DNA of 64,000 nt, taken from the NCBI GenBank assembly GCA_037074705.1, contig CM073594.1, positions 16,878,307-16,942,306 on the forward strand, read 5' to 3'. Position numbers and translations under genes: made by a program. The notes beneath the pieces were generated by a model. It did no database searches. It saw only the letters and a program-made list of their open reading frames with translations, and was not told the DNA's origin. Source of the DNA: Zhengitettix transpicula. Taxonomy: Eukaryota > Arthropoda > Insecta > Orthoptera > Tetrigidae. Shown here piece by piece: positions 10,465 through 24,254 of this stretch; position 1 is the first letter of the stretch; each line of letters starts with the position of its first letter.

Positions 10465-10975
10465 TACTGAAAATATTCCTGAAACCCCAACTGTGTTTAA
10501 ATGGCGTCATATTTGAAAAGCTTCTGACCCAAACCACAGAAATTACTGAAAATATTCCGAAAAACCCACGTGTTTGTAATTAACGTCCTCAGACCAACAT
10601 TTAATTTTTATTCAATTGTGGACCACAGACTATAATTATTAAAAATATTCCTGAAATCCCCAAGTGTTTCTAATAACATCTGAAGGCCAATATTTAGAAG
10701 ATTTTATTTAAATCAAGACCACAGCTTGAATTAGATACAGAAGTAGCCAACTAACAGACAAAATTAAATAATCAAATAAATACCTCACAATTGTTTCTGC
10801 GATCCTTGTTGCTTTCGTCAGGTTTTCAAATACGCAAAGGCAGTTTACAGAAACTTCGTGAGGAATTGATTTTTTTTTTGGTCTGTTAATTATGTAATTA
10901 GTTTTAGGCGTTTTTTATTTTTTCCACAGACTATATGTTCTTAAATTATGCCTGAAACCCCAAGTGAAAGCAAAC
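10465..10975. repeat. Degenerate tandem-like repeats around a CTGANGA/GAAAC element
   Basis: A block reading 'attactgaaaatattcctgaaacccc' recurs in altered form near 10465, 10541, 10637 and 10935. Between the last two, 10745-10885 is a family member of the GAAACGTTG palindromes, here decayed: reverse-strand CTGACGA near 10818, GAAAC near 10794, and a second inverted half ending near 10880. No coding potential seen. Confidence 0.55.
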
Positions 10976-10977
10976 AC

Positions 10978-11247
10978 CCCTCTCCCGCCATCGGAAGGGC
11001 GTGGGACGAGTACCAAATGCCCCGACCTACCTGATGCTGGTTTTTCTAGGGTTTCCCCTGCATCACTTTTAGTCGAATTGCCTGGTAGGATCCTTAAACC
11101 ATAGCCCGGGGGCCCTAGTTAACCCTTGGCTACCTTCCTCTACCCTTCCGCATCCCCCCTTTCAAATCCCTTCCTATGCTATTAAAGGGGAGTTGCCACC
11201 ACGTGGAATACCCTCATGTAGCCTGTTACTCTACAAAAAAAAAAATA
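10978..11247 (+). repeat. RetA retroposon, 5'-truncated, with poly-A tail
   Basis: The 3' half of RetA, from 'cctctcccgccatcggaagg' through 'cctgttactc' and an A-run at about 11237-11246. The truncation point lies close to that of the copy at 12082, which suggests a preferred reverse-transcription stop. Confidence 0.85.
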
Positions 11248-11248
11248 C

Positions 11249-11620
11249 GTGGCATTCACGAAAAATAAAATTGTACATGCACAACCTTTGCCTGTTACTC
11301 TTCGTGATTTTCAAACTCAGTTGGCTACAGCAGTGATTTCAGTAACCGGAGACCCGTTACTTCGTGATACAACTAAAACGGTGTCCATATTTAGTGTGTA
11401 CTTTGAATCTAGCCAGCCAGTGATGTGTAACGTGCGTTTATCAGAGCAGCAGTTCGCTGTTGAAGGCGTTGATAGGGCACAGGGAGGCGAGGTTGGCAGT
11501 ACTGCAAGGCCGCGAGTGTTTGCGGTGGAGCGTGCTCGTTGTTGTGTTGACTCTCTGCGTTACCAGGCCGATAACCACAGCACAGTAGCATTTACATTGC
11601 GCTGTTTGTTCGAGTTTTAG
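11249..11620 (+). other. Open frame of 123 codons, unrecognised
   Basis: Starts within the tail of a RetA copy and encodes MAFTKNKIVHAQPLPVTLRDFQTQLATAVISVTGDPL... The part 'PVTLRDFQTQLATAVISVTGD' faintly resembles the linker of mariner-type transposase fragments, but the rest does not follow that family. The surrounding 11400-11830 is less AT-rich and single-copy. No splice context or upstream exon supports a gene. It may be a transposon fossil or chance; I assign no function. Confidence 0.2.
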
Positions 11621-12081
11621 CGATGGAGCATACTTTCTGTTCATATTTGTCAAACGCAGGTATTAATAGATTCGCCACAGCCGAATTTTCGATGTTCGGG
11701 AAATTCAACTGTGACGTCGGCGACGGCGTATTAGCGATACGCGATGTGCGTAATTCTCGATCGACCATTTCTGAGTCAACACGCAACTGACAATATTCGA
11801 ATTTGGAAAAACAGATCGGCAATTATGGAGTCGAAGGAATCTAACATATGTTACACAATAAGTAAGAACTTAAAAAATAAACAGACATTACCTGCACTTT
11901 TACGATTAACCAATTGCATTTCCATATTCGCAGAATATTAAAATGTAAAGAAGACACTAATTTAATAAACACAGAAAACACTTAACAATACTTACGATTA
12001 ATAAATGGGATTTTTCACGATTTGTTAAAACTGCACGTCTGAAAAATGGGGATAAATGTACTATAAAGTAAGCTTTCAAAG

Positions 12082-12350
12082 TCCCCTCTCCCGCCATCCA
12101 GGGATGGGCGTGGGACAAGTACCAAGTGCCCGACCTACCTGATGCAGGTTTTTCTAGGGTTTGTTCCTGCATTACTTTTAGGCGAATTGCCGGGGTAGGA
12201 TCCTTTAAACCATAGCCCGGGGGCCCCAAGTTAACCCTTGGCTACCTTTCTCTACCTTTCCGCATCCCCCCTTTCAATCCTTTCCCTATGCTATAAGAGA
12301 GGAGTTGCCACTATGTGGATTACCCTATACATAGTCCGTCTACACCTTAA
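12082..12350 (+). repeat. RetA retroposon, 5'-truncated
   Basis: 3' half of RetA from 'cccctctcccgccatcc' to 'ggattaccctatacatagtc', with a tail decayed to 'ccttaaaatatatat'. More diverged than the copy at 10978. Confidence 0.8.
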
Positions 12351-14120
12351 AATATATATATATATATTTCTACAGATCAACATTAGACTACTACCTGAAC
12401 CACAAATCGCAGATTACTTTAATCATGTTTATTGTGAATACATAAGGCATTACAGAAACAAGCCAGAAATTTACTAGGGCCAATAATAAAACGAAAGAAA
12501 TATTTAGTAAATTTATAAAAGTTTTGATTTACCGTAGTAAAAAGTGTGCTAAAGGTTAACAAGATTTTTTTTTGTGTGAAATAAAACACTTAAAAAAACC
12601 TCAAGTTATTTATGTTTCTCGTTAAGTAAATTCTGGAACCGCTTATATTAATCAATTATATTAAAAAGTCAATAAGTTCAAAAAAACTGTTTTATAATTG
12701 ATATTCACATTATCAATGAAAATATATTTCAATAAAATATTAAAGATATTAAAATACAAAGAACTATTAACAGATATAATTAAAAAATCAACAAAACATA
12801 TTTTTGTTAATTGGACAAGAAGAAGAATTTTTTTTTGAATTAATGAATTATACATTGTTCACAGGGAATGAGTTTGATTTTATATTAATGGCTTGTTTAT
12901 CACTAAAGTAACATAAATTATGATTAATTGAAAATATACATAAAAGGCAATTAATACAAAGTCAGAGAGTTTCAATATATAATTAGTAGGTCCCTTATTT
13001 CTGATCTTATCCATCCAACAAATAATGTTTTAGGTAATCTTTTTTTTAAAAAACTATAAATAAGGTCCTTGTATTTTTATATCACTAATATATTTAATTA
13101 GTGAAAATTGGCCCAAAGTGAGAATATTTTTTATAGAAATTAAAATTTACAATTATCTAATTTACATAAAGTTTCTTCCAGTTACTTTAGGGACCTTTTC
13201 AGATTTTGTCTAAAAAATTATGTAAAAAGTTATTATTTAACATACATTCATATTTTTTAAAATAAATTTTAGGTACATCTGAATAGTTCACTAAAAAACG
13301 GGGGGGGGGGGGAAGAAACTTTATTTAATTTAGATAATTGTAAACTTAAATGTTTGTAAATAAATTCTGACTTTTGGGAAATTTCCATTAAATATATTTA
13401 ATACAAGTCAAATATAGTTTCAATTTTTAATTACTATATTTCATACATTTATAAAGAAAAATTTACATGAAGATGTCTTAAATATAGAAATGAAACGTTT
13501 CTTGTTTTTATTTATATATACCATAAAGTCTGGATTATTTATAAATGATGTTTGCTAATTATCTAAAAATAATCCAGACACGGAACTGTTCGCAATAAGT
13601 ATTTAAATCCATTTTTCATGTTTACAATGTTCTAAGTGTTCTTAATTTTATATTGGATGCTACAGTATGTTTAAAGAAGTATTTCCTAATTTGTCCCATA
13701 ATTAAGCACTTATTTTTTTAATATGAAAACCTTATTTAATGCGACACTTCGAGTCGGAAAATTGTTAGACACACCTGGAAAAATGACTTAACACTTTTCT
13801 TACAGTCAAATAGTTCAACTTAATAATGTTGGGCATTGAATACATAAATTGTCACAGAAGTATAGATCAACTGTCTGAGATGATGTTTGGCATAGGTGAA
13901 AATTATAAACTTAATGACAAATTTCTTTTATGTATATTTAATCTTTAGATTTCATTGTAATTTTCTTTAAAATACCATTCCAGTTAGTTTCAGTCTAGAG
14001 TCGTCGGTTCTAATATATTTGGTTACCATCATGTGTGCAACTTGTCCTCAAATAATTCTCGTTATTGGACTAATGTATAGTTGAGGTAACCATATCAATA
14101 GACCAATAGCATAAGCACAA
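12351..14120. other. Very AT-rich non-coding sequence with small inverted repeats
   Basis: No gene seen. Two inverted repeats stand out. 'acaattatctaatttacata' near 13150 pairs with its complement near 13325-13350, around a poly-G tract at 13302-13312, and both arms end in 'aaagtttcttcc' or its complement. 'gtctggattattt' near 13527 pairs with 'aataatccagac' near 13569. Both look like small MITE-type or hairpin sequences. Confidence 0.5.
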
Positions 14121-15375
14121 ACTCGCATGAGGTGATCCACGACACGGATCGCTGAATCGATCCCCGACGAAGGTTTACGTGAGTAATAAAAGAAATTCTA
14201 TACGATGTGGCATTTTAATGACAGTTTTTTTTATCAAATACATTTATAAATATCGTTTTTAATTCAGTTCATGATTATGTACAACTGAAATTGTAAATAT
14301 TTATTTATTGGAAATACAGGAATAATAAAAATATTTTAATCTAAACTAATAAAAAAAATCTTTAAATTATTATTACACAAAACACGTTATGGAAAGGTTT
14401 CTTAAGAATATTTTTGTTCAGAAAATCAAAAAAAATCAATGGACGTTTAGGTGCTGCAGATGGGCAGAGGAAACGTCACCCAGAATTGCTTGTTTCAGAG
14501 TCTGTTTCTGGTCAATTACGTACTAGCATTGCCGAAATGGTTAAGTAGGAGTAAAAATATTTCTGCACGACAAACCTCAATTTCTCTTATCTTTGTGGGA
14601 AGATTAATATATATTTTTTTCTGTGTATGTGTGTGTCTTGCTGTAAAAGTCAATGTGTATATTAAGGTACATTTAGAAACTCGTAGTCCAAATACACAAC
14701 GTTTCTAAATTCTCCGTATGATGTGTATTATTCCAGTTTTGTTACTAAAGCTTGATGTTCTAAGAAAGGAGCTTCTTCACCACGAAGCGCGATTTCTGAC
14801 ACGACGTGTGTCTTCACGAGTCAGCGTTAAAAGCCACAGAGTTCACTCAATGTTTGCTCAGGCAACGAAATCATCGCCAAGAGCGAAGGCAGCTCGTTCA
14901 ACGATCCTGGGAACTACTTATGACAACCTTACAAATATATATTCAACACTGCTACTTAACTATTTGGGCAATGTTAGTATGTAATGACCAGAAACAGACT
15001 CTGAAACAAGCAAATCTGGGCGACGTTTCCTCTGCCCATCGGCAGCACCCGAAGGTCCATTAATTTTTTTTATTTTCTGAACAAAAATATTCTTCAGAAA
15101 CCTCTCCATAACGTTTCTTGTGTAATAGTAAATTAAAGACTTTTTATTAGTTTAAATTAAAATATTTGTATTATTCCTGTATTTCCAATAAATAAATATT
15201 TACAATCTCAGGTGTAAATAATCTTGAACTGAGTTAAAAACGATATTTAAAAATGTATTTGATAAAAAAAAGTGTCATTAAAATGCCACATCGTATCGAA
15301 TTTCTATTATTACTCACGTAAACCTTCGTCAAGGATTGATCCAGCGATCCGTATCGTGGATCACGTCTTGCGAGT
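14121..15375. mobile_element. Foldback element with ~430 bp inverted arms, next to the otp homeobox exon
   Basis: The left arm, 14121 to about 14553, is the reverse complement of 14947 to 15375 with moderate divergence. Terminal marks are 'actcgca...gtgatccacga' and its complement, and both arms contain the block 'agactctgaaacaagca' or its complement. The spacer (about 390 bp) is unrelated to the arms and less AT-rich, and encodes no recognisable transposase. The element lies 190 bp upstream of the 15568 splice acceptor, within the otp intron. Consistent with a non-autonomous foldback DNA transposon. Confidence 0.7.
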
Positions 15376-15567
15376 CACTGCGAATCCCACAGGATGTCAA
15401 AATTGAATATACGTAGAAAACTGATCAAGTTCTCAATTCTTGTTAATATATTAAATAAAATAAAGTATTAACGAATATATTTATTGCGCTAGTTACGAAT
15501 CTGAAAAATATTTGCGAGATACAGAGTGGATTGAGCAGTAGTATTAATAATTGGTCTCTCGCTGCAG

Positions 15568-15751
15568 GTGTGGTTCCAGAACCGACGAGCCAAATGGAAG
15601 AAGCGCAAGAAGACGACGAACGTTTTCCGAACTCCAGGAGCGCTACTGCCCTCTCACGGTTTGCCTCCCTTCGGCGCCATGTCCGATGGACTGTGTTCTT
15701 CGGGGATGTTTGGGGGCGACACTCGCTGGGGCGTGTCCAGTATGGCGCCAG
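15568..15751 (+). CDS. otp: otp exon with homeodomain recognition helix
   Basis: The acceptor is 'ctctcgctgcag' and the donor is G|GTCAGC (phase 1). It encodes 61 codons: the DNA-contacting helix 3 with Gln at homeodomain position 50 (VWFQNRR), the KWKKRKK basic cluster, and an Otp-type linker through [16 protein letters not shown]. Codon use is GC-rich compared with the flanking introns, which marks it as constrained coding sequence. Confidence 0.95.
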
Positions 15752-18700
15752 GTCAGCCAATATATATAATTGTTAACTCCTTATTTACGTACTAGTCCAT
15801 TGTTGTCGGTTATGTGCCATCCTGATTCGTGTCTGCTATTCGAACTTCCTTATTTTCCTACCTCATCATAAAGGCGAATTTAAATCTGAGTGTATACTCA
15901 GTGGCTGTGTGAGTGATGAGGCGGCTTCTTCGGTTAAGGTGTGACTCAGCACAACATTTTTCTTATAATTCAACTCATTATAATAAAATTTTTCTTCTTC
16001 TTAATTTTATTAGCAATCAGATTACATTAAGCTAATTTGATAGCATGTACAATTTAATAAGAGTCTCTTGTACTGATGTCGTGGAGAGCTGAGTGTCCAA
16101 CAACGCCACCTCATCGGCCATCAGTCATCCATTGTAGTAACGGCTCTAGTAGTCGATTGGGATGGGTTTGAAGTTTAGTATGATGTTTACCATTTTTATC
16201 TTTGAAGACTTCTTCTACATATGGTCAGTATGTAAGATAAAATGTTTGATACATACCAGGGAGCAATTTAATCTTCGATGTGGCGGTCACCAACTTCTCA
16301 TTGTACCTACTAATCATGTTCTGGTAAACTCGCTGTTTTGGCAGATGATCTTCCTCTGCTTCTACAAGAACGTTCTCAACTAAACTCTTCATACAATCCA
16401 ACAGGAAAAAGTCCAAATCGAGTCAGATCCGCTGATCGTGGAGGCATCGCGATTGGTCCTCCTCGGTATTTGTTGTTGTTATCTAACGAGTTGAATTGTA
16501 AGAAAAGTTATACTGAGTCACGGGTGATTAATGACCGCGTTAAAATCCTGTTTTGAAAACCCTCAACTTAAAAAAAAATGTGCGTGGGAGATTCGTCCAA
16601 AATTGTGATGAATATAAGTTATTCATGGTTGCCTTCACCTAGTATGGAAATATTTTTTTTTTACAACTGGTAGGTGCCACCATATATTTGCGTATCACTT
16701 CCTTTCAGTCCCAAATGGAAGACGAGCGTGTGATCACAGACAGAGAGTCTCTTTCTCTTTAAATGACTCTTCCGGAGTCGGGTTTGAACCTTCTCTTTGT
16801 ATCTCCCTCACGCGATCATATCTTTCGCTCTGGACAATAGCAGAAGCTGTCCCCGAGAAATCACATCAGACGGGAGCTTTAAAGTGATCAGTGAATCCTG
16901 GTAATGGTGTTTGGGTGATTAATAACTGTTACGCTGACGTCTTCGTGTAATGGCACACCCACAGTCATGGCAACAAACACACCGTAACACAGCAAGTGCG
17001 CGTGATCTATTCATATACGAATTATGCGGCGAAAAAATACACGAACGCCCTGATATTTCATTCCAATTCATCTCATCACAGTTCGTGATAACCGATTGCG
17101 GCTTGAATCTAAATTAAACAAGTTAAAATATAAATTATTTGACAGCGAGTTATTTAATCCAATGATTTTCTACTTCATCACATTTGTCATACAGAAAAAT
17201 ATATGATGAAGTAACAAAAACGTATTGAATGTAAATTTATTAATAAAGATCCTTTTCGCATCCAAAACTCTATTGTGTGTTAGAGAAAAAAAGTATTGGA
17301 GATAACATTAACAATTGTCAAGAATAATATTAGGCACAAGCCTTATTGAAAGGTGTAGAATGAATCATGATTTGTACATACATTATAATAATTTCTTATA
17401 ATTATAATTTATTGCATCCTATAAATTAAATTATAATTTTAGCATTCCTGTAATATTATTTTTTTTTAAAAAAAACTCTTATTGTAATATAAATCTAATC
17501 CTGTCAATTCATTATCCAAATAGAAATACTGGAAGTAAGACTTAATTTATTTAGTTCTTTTTCAGAATTTGTTTTTATTATATTATATTTAAAATAAAAA
17601 AAATTAAGTCTGATAGAAAATAATGAATAAGAAAGTAAGCCAATTCAGACAAAAAAAGGGTAATATAAACACCACACAACGTTTTTGGGATCCTTGCCGC
17701 CTTTCTTCAGTTGCTAAGAAGATCCTAGAGCGACACAACTGCACTGGTCAGTTGACAACACCCAAAAGCCGTATAATGTAAATGAGCTGGCAAAACATCA
17801 CATTTTCTACAATTAAGTAAAAAAAACTCATACTGGATCCTCACAATAACTAATTTGTTCGAGAGTTTTAACCAAGTTTTAAAATTAGAATAAATATTAA
17901 AGCCGAAGGTAAGCAAAACATAATTGAGAAAAGACATAATATAAACATAAAACGAAATAGAAGACGCTATTAAAGGCTAGGATTCAAATGTTAAAACGAA
18001 AAAACAAATTTTTTTTTGAGTGTTGTCAACTGACCAGTGCAGTTGTGTTTCTCTAGTCTCTTCTTAGCACCTGAAGAAAGGCGGCAAGGATCCCAGAAAC
18101 GTTGTGTGGTGTTTATATTACCCTTTTTTTTGTCTGAATTGGCTTACTATCTTATTCGTTATTTTCTATCAGACTTAATTATTTTTATTTTAAATATAAT
18201 ATAATAAAAACAAATTCTGAAACAGAACTAAATAAATTAAGTCTTACTTCCAGTATTTCTATTTGGATAATGAATTGACAGGATTAGATTTATATTACAA
18301 TAAGAGTTTTTTTAAAAAAAATAATATTACAGGAATGCTAAAATTATAATTTAATTTATATGTATATTTATATTGTATATATATGTATATATATTTATAT
18401 TGTATATATATACAAGATTCAATTGTCTATTTTGGGCAGTAGTTTGTAGTATTTTATTTCTTTTATTAAATTTGTACACATCTGTATAGGTAGATTACTA
18501 TTATTTATCCCAAATAATGTCCAAAGGAGGAAAAATCCCCCATATATTTTTTTACATAAATACTTTAAAAAACCTTTAACAAGCAAGACTGTTTTGATAA
18601 AAATATCTGTTTCCCTAAATAATCACCACAGAAAATTGTGCCATATGTCAAATAGGAGTGAAAGTGAACTAATATTATAATAATATAAATAGCTGAGTTG

Positions 18701-21700
18701 AATTTATTTGTAAGGACATTAGTTATGTTTTTCAATTTAATTTATTACCCATATATAGGCCTAAGCTAATTGTAAGATTTCTAAACTCCACAAATTTTTA
18801 ACATTTTTAGATAATGCAGAATTCCATGTAACATATTTTGTTTAAATTACTTTAAATTATCTTTTATTCAATTTATGATTTATCTATTATAAAGCAAGTA
18901 TTGTTAATTCATAATTAATATTCTACAGTCATCTCCATATATAACATCAGCAGGGGAAAAAAATATAAATCTTAACAATTATAATAATCTCACTTCATTT
19001 TTCAATTAAATATTAAAAACAACAGCCTATGAGTCAGAATTTTTGTTATTCTATTTAAAACAATATATAACAAACAGCTTTCTTTCCCCTGATTGGAACC
19101 TCTTCAGGTGTATAGTTACATTCAATTATAATTTATTATAAGAAAATTTGTTAAACTAAATTTTCCTGTTGAAGAGGTCCCAATCAGGGACGAAACGTAG
19201 TGTCTTATATATATTATTTTAAATATTTTAATAAAAAAAATCTGACTAATATGCTGTTGTTTTTAATATTTCAAGATTAATCTTTTATGGTCACTTGTAT
19301 GTTCCAGAAAAAACATGCAACTTTATGAACCCAGTCCTTTTGGTTCCTAATCATAATGAAAAGTTATGCCATTCAGCATTACCAATTGCTTCCTGCTAGG
19401 ACCATTTCGTGGTACCTTTTTGGTAAATGAATTTGGTTAACGGAATTACCCAGTTATCTCATGTTACTTTTGTGTTGATTGTCCTGTAAATATGGAAAGA
19501 GATACATTGTTTTCTGATCTGGTTTGGTCAGTCTCTTATCTCGTGTGCTACAAGAATCTGAATTTCTTGTAGGATTGGGGCAGCTGAGTCAAGGAGGAGT
19601 GTCAATGGGCAGCTTCGGGCAGTCCATAGGGCAGCTGAACCAGGGTTCACCACTCACCGGCGGACTCAACTCTGGGTTGCCCATCGCGTCCAGCATGGCC
19701 TCCAACGGGTCCACGGTCTACCAGGCGCACTACGGCCTCAACTCCCTGGGTAATGCACTTGGTTCATTCCTTATTATCTTGGCGAATGTTTACTGTCTCA
19801 AGAAAATGCTTTAGTGTCCCAAAAATGTACTGAAAACGTTTATTATAACTAACAGTTTCCATATTTCATCTAAACTTAAGTAGCATCATACCAGAAGACC
19901 TCGATTATTATATCCAGATTGATGTAGAAGAATTTTCAGACAAATAATTTGTGAATCACAATTCATGTTTCCATTCTATTATTCAAATTGGACTTAAAAT
20001 GTTAAACGCTAGATTTTATATCCATCTTATAAGCCACAATGAGTCTCGGACCAAGGTCAAAACTTTATTTACAAGTATTATAAATTTTCACAACAGAATG
20101 CAGATGGCATTTAAAATCTTGACATAGAAACTCGAATCTTAGTGGACAATTTAAGAAGATAAATAGTGGCCTAACAGGCATTTGAGTTTATTGACGGAGG
20201 CAATCTTAACAATAACACTTAGAATGAATGGCAAAACACTCATGAGATGTCAGTAACAGGACCATTCCAGGTGACGGTCACGGTGGTTCTTATTATTTCA
20301 TATCCCCCCACCCCTCCCACGTGCTTGTTTAAAGTAAAAACTATCTTCGTCGATCCGGCTTACTGCGATGACATGGCGCTCTAATTATAGAGCCACTCCC
20401 TCGGCAAACAGACGGGCGCACGCAACGGAAAAGCAGGGCATTTGCGCCGACATGGCCGACATTAAATACACCATTACGGTTCCTGAAACACACGGGGGAA
20501 AACAGCCGCACCAGAATAGTAACACAAAGAGAAATTGTAATTGCAACGCCAAATTTAGAATAAAAAATTATCTCAGAATGTACAAGAAAGGAACAAATAT
20601 ATCCTGGAAACGTTGATAAATAAAACAATAAATATCACAAAATAGTAGGAAGTAGTGTCACTAGGCAGAATCCAAACTCAACTGACAGACCAACTGGTTC
20701 TCTTCCCAATCCCCAAAATAATCATCAACTACAAACACAAATCTGTTGGTGAGATCCAATGATATACCCCAACTTTTCCAATCATCCAGGAAAGTAAACA
20801 CCTAGACCAAGGTTTAAGAATGTTTACTCTTCCATTTCTGATGCCCGGCATAATTAGCTTCTCCATTAGTTCAGGAACTACCAGTATAAGTCTTATTGGC
20901 TCCACTTTCGACCATTATAAATGAGGTTGTTCGGTCAGACATGCACTTGGAAATCCCAACTTTCCATTGGACAGAGTTAATATAATATTCTTATCCATGT
21001 CGTTCCATTATCAGCAAACGTTTAATATCTGTTACCTTCAGAAACAAGACCCTCTTAGCTGATAATTTTCTAACTCATTCTTCAATGTGACTGGTAATGA
21101 ATGATCATGTAGGACCGTTGCCATAGCAATGTCAGTTCGAGACGACCCCAACAACACTGATTCTCAGAGAATGTTAAACTATCCCAATTAAAATACTCCT
21201 CACCTCTCTCCAAATTAAAGTGAATATGATAAATATACTGCGGACTTTTAAGGCCGATCCCATAACTAGTCCAAATTTTCCCTTATCAGTCTGTGTATTC
21301 GTATGTATCACTTCAAAATTATTATAGAGGTGAATTAAAGTAATTTTGAAGTAACGGTAAAATGTTACTTTGATAGTACAAGTTCATTTTTGGAAATGAA
21401 AGAACTGGCTCGCAATATTAAAATTGGAATCAAACTGGTGGTAGAGCTGAAGAGATTACGATAAGATGATGGTACAAATAATTCGTTGAATATAGGCTAA
21501 CAACGTATAAAGGAGCATGAATCTAGAAAAAAATCTTTGTTTACCAAATTGACGTAATGTTGCCACAGTGGTATCAAAGACCATTTTACCATTTGAGGCA
21601 TGGAAAGTTGGAAAACCCTAAGAGAGAAAAGTGGAAGCCATTGAAATGTCGTGCATCAGGGAAGGGGGGAAAAATTGGTTGATGAAAAAAAAACGTTTGA

Positions 21701-24209
21701 AGAAAGGGATGCTGTGGTGTAGTGGCCAGCGTCTTGGCCTCACATTGCAGAGGTTCCGGGCTCGAATCCCGACATGGCCATGGATGTTTGTGATAGTCCT
21801 GGTCTCGAAAACTGAGGGAAAATCGACACGTGTCACTTGTAAATCCTGAATGTGTCATGGAAGATGTCAGTCGTCTCGGTAGGCCAAGACTGTCGAGCCA
21901 AGGAGTATAAAAAGGATGGGAAGTATGAGTCTTTAGAGCTTTCATTCAATAAGTAGTGACAAGGTACATGGGACGAAGTGCTGAAAAATTTTTTAAACGT
22001 GGTGATAAGACTAATTCAGAAGAGTCATATGTGTGATGACCCAAAACATTCAGGATTAACGACACATGCAGGCAAGTCACCGGTCCAGTTTGTCTCGAAT
22101 GCTCTAAAAGTCTTACGAGCTACCGGGATACGGCTTATCATTCTAATAGCGTCGAATTTAGCAGGAGCTTGAGCCTGATGGTGGTGAGCCTGCATTCCAG
22201 ACGCCCGAAGGCTGGCGCCGGGGGCAGACGGAGGCCAATTAGCGTCGTTAACACCGTGACGTGGCGGCGCTGAATAAACACATCGGTGGACGTGTTTGCC
22301 CAACTCCAAGGGCACCTCCAGCCCCTGGTGCAGGGTTCCCAGGGTTTACCAGCGTCGCTCCCCGCTGTCTGGGCCGACCTTGCATCGTCCGCGTCAATTT
22401 TACTGGCACAAGATGATCAGAAAAGGGAAAAAAAATATGGACTGGAACAAATCCGGTAGATGTAGTGAAGAAGCATGGGAATTGAGATTGGCAGGTCACA
22501 TCTCAAGAATCTAGAATAACTTTAAATTTGTTTGTTACTCCAATGACTGGTAAGTGAACGACCTTTGACACGACGAAATTAGAAAAGTAATGAATTGGGT
22601 ACCCAATTTTCAGCTACAGACTGAATTGTGTTTACACTTCATTTTTTTTTTGTTTCACGAGATCACACGATCATGGAAAGGAATGAGTCTGCAAACAAAT
22701 TATACAATGGTACAATGGTACAAGAGACGAAGGATAAGAACGAGGGATTGTCATAGTAGAAATGTGGGATATTCTTTCAGGGAGAATAAAACATGGAAAT
22801 GAATTTATAAAATTATCTTCTAACATGTCTGAGTTAGACGGTTGCTTTTTCTCTCCAGATTGATGGAGCTGTTATTACACGATATTTTTGGGACACGGTC
22901 ATGAAAGTAGGCATCAAGTGAACAGTTCTGTGAAGGGTTGAAAATGTGACCATTTGATTGGTGGCAGAGGTGGAGGTAAATTTATGGAATATGATGCATG
23001 ACGTAGCTCCACTTTGATCCTGAGGGTTGTTTCTCGTCCCGGGCGCAGACAGGAAGTGCAGGTTGATAGCGTCGTGATTACCCGTGATTTTCGCCGCCTC
23101 AGGAATAAAAGGTCTGTTACAGAAGGCTAAAAGCCGAGCTCGACTGCAGTGCGGTTATCTTGGGGTTGGAGTGGGGGAGGGGTCTGCTTCCCCGGTTCCC
23201 CGGGGGGCTCTACGGCGCTGAGGAATAGCTTCGCTCAGGGAGAACTTAGCACCCCCGCCCCTCTCTTCCCAACTAAGTGACGATCGATTACGGCCGCCAT
23301 ATTCCCGTGCGGATGGCCTTCGGAGCATAAAGCCCACACGGCCAGACTAAACATTTACACGCCAGCGGTTCATAAAATATATTCGATATTAGCGACACTC
23401 CAAGACTTATTACCAACAACTTATTGAAAAAGTGATTACTAAAGATACTTTATATCCCATTAATATTCTACATTACACTTCACGAAAACATGTTCAAAAT
23501 TCAACACACAGAATATTCAGAAGCCCTGAGGTTTCTACTTACTTTATAATCATCATTAATCTTCAATAAATAGTTCTCGGATTTCACACGGGTTTTGCAT
23601 ATTTATATTAAGACACAAGGTTTCGACGACTTCTAGGCGAAGATGACGACAGTGCGTTCAGTGGTCGAAACGTTGCGTCTTAATATAAATATGCAAAACC
23701 GCGTGTGAAATCCGAGAACTACTATTTATTAAACAACTTCACCGGGAAAGACTTCAATCTTTGATCATTAATCGTTTTATTTATTTACTTTTAATCCGAA
23801 CGTTTCCCGGATCGTTCAGCCAATTTAACGATTTTTCCAAAGCGTTGTCATCGTTTTTTTATAATCTTTCTCTGCATTGTTCTCCTATTCTCAGCATTGC
23901 TTTCTCGACTTTCAAGGGTAAACAGTAATGATAAATAAATAACGAAAGGAACAAGGATCGCAGAAACGTTGTGTGGTATTTATATTACCTTTGTTTTTTT
24001 GTCTGAATTGGCTACCTTTCTTATTAATTATTTTCTATCACACGTAAATTTTTTCATTAATAAATAAACATAAGCCAATTTTAAGATATTAAAAATAAAT
24101 AAATTAAATTAACAACGTTTCATCGCTTAAATTGCGACCTCATCAGGTTCAAGTTTTTTTAAAAAAAAATATTTGATAGACAGGGCATTCTGAGCTGACT
24201 GCCGTTGCC

Positions 24210-24254
<45 letters not shown>

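Noticed and set aside
14718..15063. Two overlapping open frames of 85-88 codons between foldback arms
   Set aside because: They run into the inverted arm, have no recognised domain and overlap in different frames.
1..15567. Upstream otp exon with homeodomain helices 1 and 2, or neighbouring homeobrain/Rx homeobox exons
   Set aside because: I looked for the paired-class helix 1-2 text in all frames and found none; they probably lie outside the window.
21586..21945. 119-codon - strand frame
   Set aside because: It lies across the SINE1 copy and is its antisense translation.
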